Source: DATCRE01 sp964235605
GTDB lineage: Bacteria; Bacteroidota; Bacteroidia; Cytophagales; Cyclobacteriaceae
NCBI GenBank assembly: GCA_964235605.1
Contig: CAXSCR010000089.1
Span: forward strand, 1-10,857
Reading direction: 5' to 3'
Length of the DNA: 10,857 nucleotides
The position numbers and the translations under genes are program-made. Below the pieces are notes generated by a model. The model saw only the letters and a program-made list of their open reading frames with translations. It ran no database searches and was not told the origin of the DNA. This document shows, one piece after another, positions 1 through 7,012 of the stretch (position 1 is the first letter of the stretch; the number at the start of each line of letters is the position of its first letter).

Positions 1-1306
1 TCAACAGCTTCTGAAACAGAAGTGTATACCGCGCATTCGCATAATCTCCCTGTGCATGCGTATAAGATTGGGTAGATTGATTTAAAGCGACGATATCAGA
101 AATTCCTAGATCATACCTTTCTTTCTCTAGGGCATAAGCAGTTTCAGCAGCTTGAACCTGAACTTCGGTAACATGGAAACTTGTTTGGGCATCCTGAAGA
201 TTTTGATAGGCAAGTAAGACCTCGCTCTTGATTACGATTTCCGTGTTTTCAGTTTGAAGTTTCGCATTCTCAAACGTAGCGCGCGCACGAGCCACGTTAC
301 TTCTATTTTGAAATGTTCCGTAGATGGGAATATTGAAGCTTATTCCGTAGGTTCTATTACGGTTATCACTCGTAATTTGCTGATTAAACTGTCTGTTATC
401 TGGATTGGACTGAATTTTATTAGGATAGATGTAATTGTATGCTGTGCCGTATTGCGCAAAAGCTGTGACCGACGGGAAATAAGCACCCCGCGCAGCAGAT
501 TGTCCAAACTGTGCCGCTTTCTCATTATTCTGGGCGCGTTTTAGATCACTCCTTCTATCGGTGGCTAATTTATATAACTCGTCTATTGATAGATGACTCA
601 TATCTTCAACATTCCAGGAAGGCTCTTCTAAATTCAATGGAATTGCGGGGTCAAGTTGTAGAATTTGTGACAACATAGCCTTATCATTTCGCATGGTATT
701 TTTAGCACGAAGCAAAAGTAACTCTGCATTTTTTTCTTGATACGCTTGATTTTTTAAATCTACTTCGGCACGACTTCCCGCACTAACGAGTTCATAAATT
801 AAATTCTTTTGACTTTGCTGCGTCTCCAGATTCTTCTCGTTGATCTTAACCAATTGTTGATCTAAAAGACAGGCTAAATATTGGCGCGAAACATCTCGTA
901 TCACATCTTGGGCAGTTCTATTTACCGTGTGTAGTTGGGCTTCATAAAGACTTGAAGATTGCCGATATAGATTTACGTTAGACAGTCCGGAAAAAAGCGG
1001 CATGGAGGCACTTAGTGATGCATTCAAAAAATCAGATTCTCCATTAACGATACCTACTTGCTGGATAAATGTATTACCATTATTTCTTCCCGCATTACCA
1101 TTGATGTTAACAGAGGGGCCAAGCCCCATGGCGTTAGACACTTTGTTCATCCTAGAAGAACTCAACAGATTTTTTTGCTGATTAAGTGCCACACTGTTAT
1201 CCAATCCAATTTTTACAGCTGCGCGCAAGGATAGACTCTTTGACTCTTGCGCAAATGCATTTACACTTAACAAAACAGATATGAGTAAATAAATAACTAG
1301 CTTCAT
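1..1306 (-). CDS. TolC-family outer-membrane efflux protein (partial, C-terminus beyond the window)
   Basis: This open frame runs from an ATG at 1306 to the left edge without a stop, giving 435 complete codons. Residues 1-19 form a Sec signal peptide (short basic start, hydrophobic LVIYLLISVLLSV, then AFA before Q20). The mature part is rich in Gln, Asn, Ala and Leu, with long helical stretches in two related halves, as in outer-membrane efflux proteins; the segment 'AETAYALEKERYDLGISDIVALNQ' split across residues near 390-415 is the typical second-half helix with its YxxGxxD/S-like turn. Such proteins form trimeric channels through the outer membrane that receive substrate from a periplasmic adaptor and inner-membrane transporter. 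The ATG overlaps the stop of the upstream ATPase gene as ATGA, so the two are probably translationally coupled. Only a short C-terminal piece should be missing. The substrate cannot be told. Confidence 0.9.
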   Translation of the reverse strand, partial: MKLVIYLLISVLLSVNAFAQESKSLSLRAAVKIGLDNSVALNQQKNLLSSSRMNKVSNAMGLGPSVNINGNAGRNNGNTFIQQVGIVNGESDFLNASLSASMPLFSGLSNVNLYRQSSSLYEAQLHTVNRTAQDVIRDVSRQYLACLLDQQLVKINEKNLETQQSQKNLIYELVSAGSRAEVDLKNQAYQEKNAELLLLRAKNTMRNDKAMLSQILQLDPAIPLNLEEPSWNVEDMSHLSIDELYKLATDRRSDLKRAQNNEKAAQFGQSAARGAYFPSVTAFAQYGTAYNYIYPNKIQSNPDNRQFNQQITSDNRNRTYGISFNIPIYGTFQNRSNVARARATFENAKLQTENTEIVIKSEVLLAYQNLQDAQTSFHVTEVQVQAAETAYALEKERYDLGISDIVALNQSTQSYTHAQGDYANARYTLLFQKLL

Positions 1307-1989
1307 AAATTCTTTAAAATTGATTCATCTGATCCTATTGCACCATCAACAACACGAACGATACGTTTTCCGTATTTAGCATTCTCTTCTGAGTGCGTTA
1401 CCTGTATAATGGTGATACCCTCTTCGTTTAATTTTTGAAAAATCTCCATAATCTGCTTGCCCTGATCTGAGTGAAGATTTCCGGTAGGCTCATCAGCCAG
1501 TAATAATTTGGGCTGCCCAACAATGGCACGCGCAATGCCAACCAGCTGTTGCTGGCCACCGCTGAGTTGCTCAGGAAATAAATCTTTTTTAGCAACCATG
1601 TTAAAACGATCTAACATCTCGGCGACCATGCTTTTACGCTGACTACCATTAATACCTTTGTATAATAGAGGTGTCTCAATATTTTCGTAGACCGTTAATT
1701 CGTCTATAAGATGATATGCTTGAAAGATGAAACCTATATAATTTTTGTGCATCTCCGATTTGTGCTTCTCTTTCATTTTATGAACAGGTTCATCAAAGAA
1801 ATAATATTCACCAGCCGAAGGTTCGTCTAACATACCGATGATGTTCATGAGTGTTGACTTGCCAGCACCACTTGGGCCCATGATGGTTACGAACTCGCCC
1901 TGCTTAACGTGAAGGTTTACGCCCTTTAAAATAAATGTGCGCTGAAATCGCGAGTCAACGTATTTATCAACATCTTGTAATCTGATCAT
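1303..1989 (-). CDS. ABC transporter ATP-binding protein, LolD/MacB type
   Basis: The 228-residue protein is a complete nucleotide-binding domain of the usual length for LolD/MacB-type ATPases. Visible motifs are Walker A GPSGAGKST (38-46), Q-loop Gln90 in FIFQAYHLI, signature LSGGQ (142-146), Walker B LLLADEP (162-168) followed by TGNL, and the H-loop His199 in VTHSEE. It should power an inner-membrane FtsX-like permease that exports a substrate or works with an adaptor and TolC. After the signature it reads QQLVGIARAIVG, where the family almost always has QQRVAIARAL, so the conserved Arg is Leu. The TolC gene follows with a 4-base overlap, so this is the first gene of a tripartite efflux operon whose adaptor and permease would lie beyond the left edge. 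The 135 bases between this gene and the FAD enzyme gene hold no convincing promoter or terminator, only a 5-bp hairpin at 2101-2116. Confidence 0.92.
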   Translation of the reverse strand: MIRLQDVDKYVDSRFQRTFILKGVNLHVKQGEFVTIMGPSGAGKSTLMNIIGMLDEPSAGEYYFFDEPVHKMKEKHKSEMHKNYIGFIFQAYHLIDELTVYENIETPLLYKGINGSQRKSMVAEMLDRFNMVAKKDLFPEQLSGGQQQLVGIARAIVGQPKLLLADEPTGNLHSDQGKQIMEIFQKLNEEGITIIQVTHSEENAKYGKRIVRVVDGAIGSDESILKNL

Positions 1990-2124
1990 GCTTATTTTCT
2001 CGGAATGCCCTAGCCAACAATAATGCCAATGGATTTTATAAGCAGATGATCTTTAAATGCGGTTTTTGAATATCGAACTTCGTCCGCTTCTGTAAATAGG
2101 TGTCCTATACCGGACATATTTATT

Positions 2125-3687
2125 TCAAATAACATGCATGGCTGCTTCTGCGCAACGTTCGCCATCCATAGCTGCAGATACAATTCCACCGGCATAACCA
2201 GCACCTTCGCCACAAGGAAATAGATTTCTTATTTGTGGGTGCGACAGTGTCACTTTATCTCTTGGAATCTTTACAGGAGATGACGTACGGCTTTCAACCC
2301 CAACAATTTGAGCATCGTTGATTAAGTAACCTTTCATCTTGGTACCAAAATTCCGAAAGCCTTGTTGTAACGCCTTGCTGATAAAATCAGGTAGCACCGC
2401 TTTCATGTCTACCGATGTTAAACCTGGTTGATAAGATGTGTCTAGCAGCGAAGCTGAGACTTTGTTATCTATAAAATCTTGAAGTCGTTGCGCTGGTGCA
2501 AGCTGTGTTCCCCCTGCTAACTGACAAGCGCGCTTTTCAACTTCAGCCTGGAAGTACATACCTGCTAAAGCGCCGTATTTGTTGTAAGGCTGAAAGTCGC
2601 TCTGCTCTACAGCTACCACAATACCCGAATTTGCAAATCGCGAATCACGCCTTGATGGACTCATGCCGTTCACAACGATTTCTCCTGGCGCTGTTGCTGC
2701 CGGAACAATAAATCCACCCGGACACATGCAAAAAGAAAATACACCGCGCTGTTGCCCCTTAACTTCGGCCTGATGAACCAAGGCATAAGACGATGCAGGC
2801 AAATAGTCACCGCGGTCAACAGCGCAATGGTACTGAATTCTATCTATTAAATTTTGCTGATGCTCAACGCGTACGCCGAGTGCAAAAGGCTTTGCCTCTA
2901 TAAAAAGTTTCTTCGCGTAAAGCAATTCAAACATATCACGCGCAGAATGACCGGTGGCCATAATCAATGCTTCACCGCTTATCTTTTCTTTGTTATTTAG
3001 AACGACGTTTTTAAAAATTTCATCCTCAAAATTAAAATCAACAACCTTCGTATTGAAATGAATTTCTCCGCCAGCATTCAAAATGCTTTCACGAATCTCT
3101 TCAATTAATTGCGGTAGTTTATTAGTGCCTATGTGTGGATGCGCATCGAAAAGAATTTCTTCTTTTGCGCCATGAGCAACGAGTATTTCAAGAACACGAT
3201 TAACGTCACCTCGCTTTTTAGAACGTGTATATAATTTGCCATCCGAATACGTACCTGCACCACCTTCACCAAAACAATAATTAGATTCAGAATTTACAAG
3301 ATGGTCTTTGTTTATCGCAGCTAGATCACGCCTGCGCATTTGAACATTATTACCTCGTTCAAAAATAATTGGCTTAATACCCAGTTCTATTAATCTTAAT
3401 GCGGCAAAAAGTCCTGCGGGACCAGCGCCGACAATTAATACCTGCTTTGCCTTATTTACCTCCTTGTAATTTTTTGAATAGGTAGTTAGATTTCTTTCAG
3501 CGACAGGAATTAGTTCACATTGAAATCGGACACAAACCTTTTTTGATCGGGCGTCAATAGAGCGTTTTACAATGTGTATATAAACGCCACCATCGTTCTT
3601 TATTCCAAGTTTTTCATATAGAATATCTGGGAATAACGATTCATTAAAAGCCTCTTCCGGCCATAAAACTAGATCTACATTCTTCAT
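2125..3687 (-). CDS. FAD-dependent dehydrogenase, COG2509 type
   Basis: The 520-residue protein has an N-terminal alpha/beta region (about 1-66), then a Rossmann dinucleotide-binding fold: VLIVGAGPAGLFAALRL (83-99, GxGxxG at 87-92) ending at Glu110, the acidic residue expected to bind the ribose of FAD. The block GEGGAGTYSDGKLYTR (140-155) and the C-terminal block FPCGEGAGYAGGIVSAAMDG are hallmarks of the 'uncharacterised FAD-dependent dehydrogenase' family COG2509, which is related to flavoprotein oxidoreductases but has no settled substrate. No signal peptide or membrane segment is seen, so it is probably cytoplasmic. The ATG at 3687 places the N-terminal domain as in homologues. It is transcribed divergently from dapA across 165 bases. 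An ABC efflux operon follows on the same strand after 135 bases; a shared transcript is possible but nothing shows it. The family call is firm, the reaction unknown. Confidence 0.9.
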   Translation of the reverse strand: MKNVDLVLWPEEAFNESLFPDILYEKLGIKNDGGVYIHIVKRSIDARSKKVCVRFQCELIPVAERNLTTYSKNYKEVNKAKQVLIVGAGPAGLFAALRLIELGIKPIIFERGNNVQMRRRDLAAINKDHLVNSESNYCFGEGGAGTYSDGKLYTRSKKRGDVNRVLEILVAHGAKEEILFDAHPHIGTNKLPQLIEEIRESILNAGGEIHFNTKVVDFNFEDEIFKNVVLNNKEKISGEALIMATGHSARDMFELLYAKKLFIEAKPFALGVRVEHQQNLIDRIQYHCAVDRGDYLPASSYALVHQAEVKGQQRGVFSFCMCPGGFIVPAATAPGEIVVNGMSPSRRDSRFANSGIVVAVEQSDFQPYNKYGALAGMYFQAEVEKRACQLAGGTQLAPAQRLQDFIDNKVSASLLDTSYQPGLTSVDMKAVLPDFISKALQQGFRNFGTKMKGYLINDAQIVGVESRTSSPVKIPRDKVTLSHPQIRNLFPCGEGAGYAGGIVSAAMDGERCAEAAMHVI

Positions 3688-3726
3688 TGTCTGAAAGGTT
3701 TTTATCCTCTATGGACATATTTAATG

Positions 3727-3734
3727 CGAAAATA
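3727..3734 (-). promoter_or_regulatory. Candidate -7 box for the FAD dehydrogenase gene
   Basis: Read on the minus strand, this is TATTTTCG, one mismatch from the Bacteroidota -7 consensus TAnnTTTG. It lies about 40 bases before the ATG at 3687. No clear TTG is found at the -33 distance, so the call is weak. Confidence 0.3.
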
Positions 3735-3813
3735 CAGGTTATGTCTGAGAACTTAAAGTAGCTAGTATCATTGCTTCCCCATCGATTTTTTAACTTTATA
3801 TTACTCCATCTGC

Positions 3814-3821
3814 TATTTTTG
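3814..3821 (+). promoter_or_regulatory. Candidate -7 promoter box for dapA
   Basis: TATTTTTG matches the Bacteroidota -7 consensus TAnnTTTG exactly and lies 31 bases before the dapA ATG, which would give a leader of roughly 25 bases. No good -33 TTG is present at the expected spacing, and the region is T-rich, so a chance match is possible. Confidence 0.4.
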
Positions 3822-3852
3822 ATTTATTATTGACCCCGAATTTAAAATAGTC

Positions 3853-4725
3853 ATGAAAAACCTTTACGGAACCGGTGTAGCCTTAGTAACGCCCTTTACA
3901 AATGATCTGGAAGTTGATTATAAAGGTTTAAAACGATTGCTAAAACACACAGCAAAGGGGGCAGACTATTATGTAGTAATGGGCACTACGGGTGAATCTC
4001 CAACGGTATCTTTTGAAGAGAAAAGAGAAATTCTTGAGTTCGTAAAAACGCACAACACCAGTAATCTCCCAATTGTTTATGGCCTAGGCGGTAACAATAC
4101 GCAAGGCATTATTGAAGATATTAAAGACACTAACCTGAAAGGCGTAGCTGCCGTACTATCGGTTAGTCCTTACTATAGCAAACCATCTCAGGAAGGTATC
4201 TATTTGCATTTTAAAGCCATTGCCAAAGCTTCGCCTGTTCCTGTTATGTTATATAATATTCCAGGCAGAACAGCCTCAAACATAACCGCAGAAACAACGT
4301 TACGCCTTGCCTCCATAAAAAATATTATCGGAACTAAAGAGGCATCTGGTAATATTGAGCAATGCATGAATATTGCTAAAAACACATCCGATGATTTTGT
4401 GCTAGCGTCTGGAGATGATATGCTTTCCTTATCACTCTATAGCATCGGCGCAAAAGGCGTAATCTCTGTACTCGCCAATGCTTATCCGCAGCTCTTCAAA
4501 AAAATGAAAGATTATGTTTTCTCTGGTAACTATGCTAAAGCAAGACAAGAGCAATTCAAAATCTTAGAAATTAACGGGCTTATGTACGAAGAAGGCAATC
4601 CCGTAGGCATCAAACAAGTTCTCTACAACATGGGCATCTGCGAACCCCACGTAAGGCTTCCCCACGCCCCTGCCTCAGAGAACCTCCATAAGAAAATTAA
4701 AGCGCTTTACCAAAAGGTAAACTGA
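3853..4725 (+). CDS. dapA: 4-hydroxy-tetrahydrodipicolinate synthase
   Basis: DapA condenses pyruvate with L-aspartate 4-semialdehyde, the first committed step of the diaminopimelate/lysine pathway, in the cytoplasm. The 290-residue protein has the full family length and a single TIM-barrel domain. The key residues are all present and shifted by one from E. coli numbering: Thr45 and Thr46 in GTTGES, Tyr108 in SPYYSKPSQEG, Tyr134 and Arg139 in LYNIPGRT, and the Schiff-base Lys162 in GTKEASGN. These signatures and the GVALVTPF start favour DapA over other members of the superfamily (N-acetylneuraminate lyase, KDG aldolase). The ATG at 3853 begins right before the conserved first strand. It is alone in its orientation here: the FAD dehydrogenase gene is divergent upstream, and the NUMOD/HNH gene converges on it 93 bases downstream. 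No lysine riboswitch-like leader is apparent in the short upstream region. Confidence 0.96.
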   Translation: MKNLYGTGVALVTPFTNDLEVDYKGLKRLLKHTAKGADYYVVMGTTGESPTVSFEEKREILEFVKTHNTSNLPIVYGLGGNNTQGIIEDIKDTNLKGVAAVLSVSPYYSKPSQEGIYLHFKAIAKASPVPVMLYNIPGRTASNITAETTLRLASIKNIIGTKEASGNIEQCMNIAKNTSDDFVLASGDDMLSLSLYSIGAKGVISVLANAYPQLFKKMKDYVFSGNYAKARQEQFKILEINGLMYEEGNPVGIKQVLYNMGICEPHVRLPHAPASENLHKKIKALYQKVN

Positions 4726-4753
4726 ACTGCTACCATTCAGAGATTCTAATACA

Positions 4754-4769
4754 CATGCAACTAAGCATG
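4754..4769. terminator. Weak hairpin in the convergent dapA / NUMOD-HNH gap
   Basis: CATGC (4754-4758) and GCATG (4765-4769) form a perfect 5-bp stem with a 6-base loop. A second 5-bp stem, CTGAA/TTCAG, lies at 4722-4740 over the dapA stop. Neither is followed by a T-run, so they are poor intrinsic terminators. They are the only structures noticed between the two converging genes. Confidence 0.2.
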
Positions 4770-4818
4770 GGGTTAGTCGTTAGCCGTACCATTGAATTTT
4801 CGGAAAATATTTATTTAC

Positions 4819-6780
4819 TTAGGTTTTCTTCAATTTCCAAAAATAGCCGCCACAAGATTGTTGCTTGCCATTAAGTACGCTGGATATTCCATTCTTAGAT
4901 ATACCTTCCTGTCGCGCAGCCTCTGCAATACTTGGATATTCAGTTAATAATTCGCCTTCTAAGGTATATTTTTCGACAGTTTTGCTTGCTCTTTCTAACG
5001 CTTCTTTTGTAGAAGTGAAATGTATACTTAAATCCAGTTTTTCCGGAGCATCACCATATTGCCAGATAAATCCGCCAGTGGTTTTTAATTTCCCATTAGC
5101 TACGGCTGATATTGTACTGCTGGTAACACCCGTCTTTTTCTCGGCCTCTTTTGTGCTTTTAAACTGATTAATTTTTTTTCCAGTCAGATCATATTGTGTA
5201 ACCGTTTGTGCCTTATTGGAGGGTGGATTCTTTATTATATCTCCGTAATATCGATTTCCTTTTGTTCGCCACACAAAACCACCAGCGGTTCTGCCTTCTA
5301 CATTAAGTACAGCGGATATGCCTGAACCACTTATTCCGCATGCTTTCGCTGCTTCTGCCATGCTGAGATATGTTTCAATTTTGCGCCCATCTGTTGAATA
5401 TTTGATAACAGCCTGACCTGATGTGGAATTTCCGTTGTATTCAAGTCCTTTAAAGGCGGGCAGGTTTTTAATTTCCTTTGGTGTAGCATATTTCCATATA
5501 AAACCACCCGCTGTTTTATTCTCACCCTTAACATTTTTTTGAATGTTGTCAGGAGTTAATCCGGTTTGTTGCGCTGCGCTCTGTATGGTCGGAAAAGTTT
5601 GAATCTTTTTGCCCGCTAGGTCGTACTGCGTTACAGGTTTACCCTGCCTGTAATCTTTATATTCACCATTATATTTCTCATGCTCATAACGCCACACAAA
5701 ACCATGTGCAACCTTCTGATGCTTTAAGGCACAATCCTGAATAGAGGCCGGGCTAAAACCTGTTTTTTTGGATGCCTGAGAGACACTGGGAAAATGCGCT
5801 ATTACCTTCCCATCCAAACTATATTGGTTAACAGGCTTCGCCACTTTAACCTTTCCATTATACTCACCTTTATAATTATCATTTTCATACCGCCAAACAT
5901 ATGTGCCTGCCAATTTGGTTTTTTTTAAAGCACATTTACTGATTGTATCGGCATCAATGCCTGTTGCAGAAGCAGCTTCTGCAACACTTGAAAAAACAGA
6001 TAGCTTTTTACCTTCGATAGCATATTGACTTACCTCTTTTCTCAGAGAAAAACCGGCATGCTCACCCTTGTACTCTTCACCTTTATATCGGTAAACAAAT
6101 CCGTTAAGTTGTATTAATTTCTTGGTTAGAATTTGTCTTATTGCTCCTCTTGATGAATTAACCTTTTTGGATGCATCTGCTATACTTTCAAATTCAGTTA
6201 TCTTTTTCCCATCAAGTGTGTATTGAACAATTGGTCTTGGAGAGTTTTTCTCAGACCACACAGATGTCTTTCCTTTTTTTTGTGGTGGGCCCATAAGCGG
6301 CCGTCTGTTTATTTCAAGCCCATGACGATAAAGTTCAGTACCATTCATGAGAACAAGATTGTTGTAGTGATTATTACAATTATCACCATCTTCATGAACA
6401 ACTAAAGGCTTTCTTCCTTCCTGATCAATAGGACCAATAAAAGCTTCGTAAACCAACCTGTTTACAGCAAAGCGGTAACTATTCCCTTCATAACGAATAT
6501 GAATGGTTAACTGCTCAGTGACATCTTTTATAAACGAATTATAGGACTTAACAAGATTCTGTTTTCTTATCCGCTCTTTTGTGTAATAAAAATGGCCATC
6601 TATGGCATAAATGGGTCTGGCAAGCGCCCATATCCTGCCGTATTGTGACACATAGAAGTAATCATCAAAACCCGGAATAGGTACCCAATCTTCTCCTGGC
6701 ATATCTATGAGAGACATGTTCATAAAAGGGTACTTGCTGTAATCTTTTTTCGTTACTGGAGGACTAAGTTTTTGAGACAT
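4819..6780 (-). CDS. NUMOD4/HNH protein with seven NUMOD1/IENR1-type helix-turn-helix modules
   Basis: The 653-residue protein starts with a NUMOD4 motif (WVPIPGFDDYFYVSQYGRIW, 32-51) and an HNH_3-type region (RLVYEAF 108-114, then VHEDGDNCNNHYNNL 128-142). Both align by eye with phage SPO1 homing endonuclease I-HmuI. From residue 184 to the end there are seven degenerate modules of about 50 residues, each like the single C-terminal DNA-binding module of I-HmuI. In the HNH site His129, Asn136/137 and Asn141 are kept, but the Asp before the His is Val128 and the position of I-HmuI Asn96 is Leu150, so catalysis is doubtful. No signal peptide or membrane segment is seen; it should be a cytoplasmic DNA-binding protein. 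I start it at the ATG at 6780, preceded by GGAG 12 bases upstream; an in-frame TTG at 6798 would add six residues. It converges on dapA and diverges from the flippase gene. It may be a homing-type nicking enzyme, a remnant domesticated as a regulator, or an accessory mobile gene; I cannot decide which. Confidence 0.85.
   Translation of the reverse strand: MSQKLSPPVTKKDYSKYPFMNMSLIDMPGEDWVPIPGFDDYFYVSQYGRIWALARPIYAIDGHFYYTKERIRKQNLVKSYNSFIKDVTEQLTIHIRYEGNSYRFAVNRLVYEAFIGPIDQEGRKPLVVHEDGDNCNNHYNNLVLMNGTELYRHGLEINRRPLMGPPQKKGKTSVWSEKNSPRPIVQYTLDGKKITEFESIADASKKVNSSRGAIRQILTKKLIQLNGFVYRYKGEEYKGEHAGFSLRKEVSQYAIEGKKLSVFSSVAEAASATGIDADTISKCALKKTKLAGTYVWRYENDNYKGEYNGKVKVAKPVNQYSLDGKVIAHFPSVSQASKKTGFSPASIQDCALKHQKVAHGFVWRYEHEKYNGEYKDYRQGKPVTQYDLAGKKIQTFPTIQSAAQQTGLTPDNIQKNVKGENKTAGGFIWKYATPKEIKNLPAFKGLEYNGNSTSGQAVIKYSTDGRKIETYLSMAEAAKACGISGSGISAVLNVEGRTAGGFVWRTKGNRYYGDIIKNPPSNKAQTVTQYDLTGKKINQFKSTKEAEKKTGVTSSTISAVANGKLKTTGGFIWQYGDAPEKLDLSIHFTSTKEALERASKTVEKYTLEGELLTEYPSIAEAARQEGISKNGISSVLNGKQQSCGGYFWKLKKT
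4828..6231 (-). repeat. Seven tandem NUMOD1/IENR1-type coding modules
   Basis: Within the NUMOD/HNH protein the modules begin near residues 184, 250, 316, 382, 457, 526 and 601. The common pattern is V-x-Q/K-Y-x-x-x-G-K/R-x-I/L-x-x-F/Y-x-S/T-x-x-x-A, then a helix-turn-helix ending in xxI, then G-G-F/Y-x-W/Y. Spacing is 66 residues for the first four and 69-75 for the rest, with the extra length in the linkers between modules. The repeats are obvious in protein but strongly diverged in DNA, so the array is old rather than a recent slippage product. The putative recognition-helix region differs between modules, for example SSRGAIRQIL in the first and SKNGISSVLN in the last. Confidence 0.85.
5951..6264 (-). 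repeat. Direct-repeat copy A (inside the NUMOD/HNH gene)
   Basis: This segment encodes residues 173-277: the linker after the HNH region, all of module 1 and about half of module 2. It has a near-copy at 10491-10804 in the same orientation, exactly 4,540 bases away at both ends. Roughly nine bases in ten agree by eye, and the best-matching stretch is 6001-6110. Confidence 0.9.
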
Positions 6781-6795
6781 GTATATAATAATCTC

Positions 6796-6803
6796 CAAAA
6801 GTA
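6796..6803 (-). promoter_or_regulatory. Candidate -7 box for the NUMOD/HNH gene
   Basis: On the minus strand this reads TACTTTTG, an exact match to TAnnTTTG, 15 bases before the chosen ATG. It would give a very short leader of about 10 bases and would argue for the ATG at 6780 over the TTG at 6798, because the TTG overlaps the box. No TTG is found at the -33 spacing. The inverted repeat at 6814-6845 would sit just upstream, where an operator could act. Confidence 0.35.
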
Positions 6804-6813
6804 ATTAACAATT

Positions 6814-6845
6814 CTGTAATTGCTTTATCTGAAGATAAATTACAG
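6814..6845. repeat. Imperfect inverted repeat, 8 + 5 bp stem
   Basis: CTGTAATT (6814-6821) pairs with AATTACAG (6838-6845). Inside it, TATCT (6826-6830) pairs with AGATA (6833-6837), leaving a 4-base bulge at 6822-6825. It lies in the divergent region between the NUMOD/HNH and flippase genes and abuts the next inverted repeat directly. Confidence 0.75.
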
Positions 6846-6896
6846 CCAGAAGTTGATGCGTGTCTGATGTTCATACTTTCTGAATGAAACTTCTGG
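6846..6896. repeat. Perfect 9-bp inverted repeat with 33-base spacer
   Basis: CCAGAAGTT (6846-6854) and AACTTCTGG (6888-6896) are exact reverse complements. The left arm begins at the base after the previous hairpin ends. The long spacer fits paired protein-binding half-sites as well as an RNA stem. Confidence 0.7.
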
Positions 6897-6901
6897 ATGA
6901 A

Positions 6902-6919
6902 TGTTTCGCACCCGAAACA
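6902..6919. repeat. Perfect 7-bp inverted repeat with 4-base spacer
   Basis: TGTTTCG (6902-6908) and CGAAACA (6913-6919) flank CACC. There is no run of T on either side long enough for a convincing intrinsic terminator. It is the third of three consecutive inverted repeats in this divergent intergenic region. Confidence 0.7.
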
Positions 6920-7012
6920 AATTTTATCGATTTGGCTTAACATGTCCCTCAAAATTCAATTTCGGGTCAAACACAGAACTTTGATAGGTATTCCTTTAAC
7001 TTTACCGCCTTA

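Noticed and set aside
2101..2116. TGTCC/GGACA hairpin downstream of the FAD gene as a terminator
   Set aside because: The stem is only 5 bp and no T-run follows on the minus strand.
2010..2117. 35-codon minus-strand frame between the FAD dehydrogenase and ABC ATPase genes, ending 20 bases before the ATPase start
   Set aside because: The peptide has no recognisable motif and no convincing ribosome-binding site, and its longer version overlaps the end of the FAD gene in another frame. Its length is within chance expectation.
4828..6231. Regular repeats at 66-75 codon spacing considered as a CRISPR-like or DNA-level tandem array
   Set aside because: The periodicity is at protein level within one long frame. 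The DNA copies are diverged and far longer than CRISPR repeats.
6764..6943. 59-codon minus-strand frame with a CFGC motif upstream of the NUMOD/HNH gene
   Set aside because: It overlaps the HNH gene start out of frame and runs through all three inverted repeats, which explain the sequence better. No family resemblance was recognised.
6976..6983. GAACTTTG as a -7 promoter box for the flippase operon
   Set aside because: It has one mismatch to TAnnTTTG in the first position and no -33 TTG at suitable spacing, so it is too weak to list as a feature.
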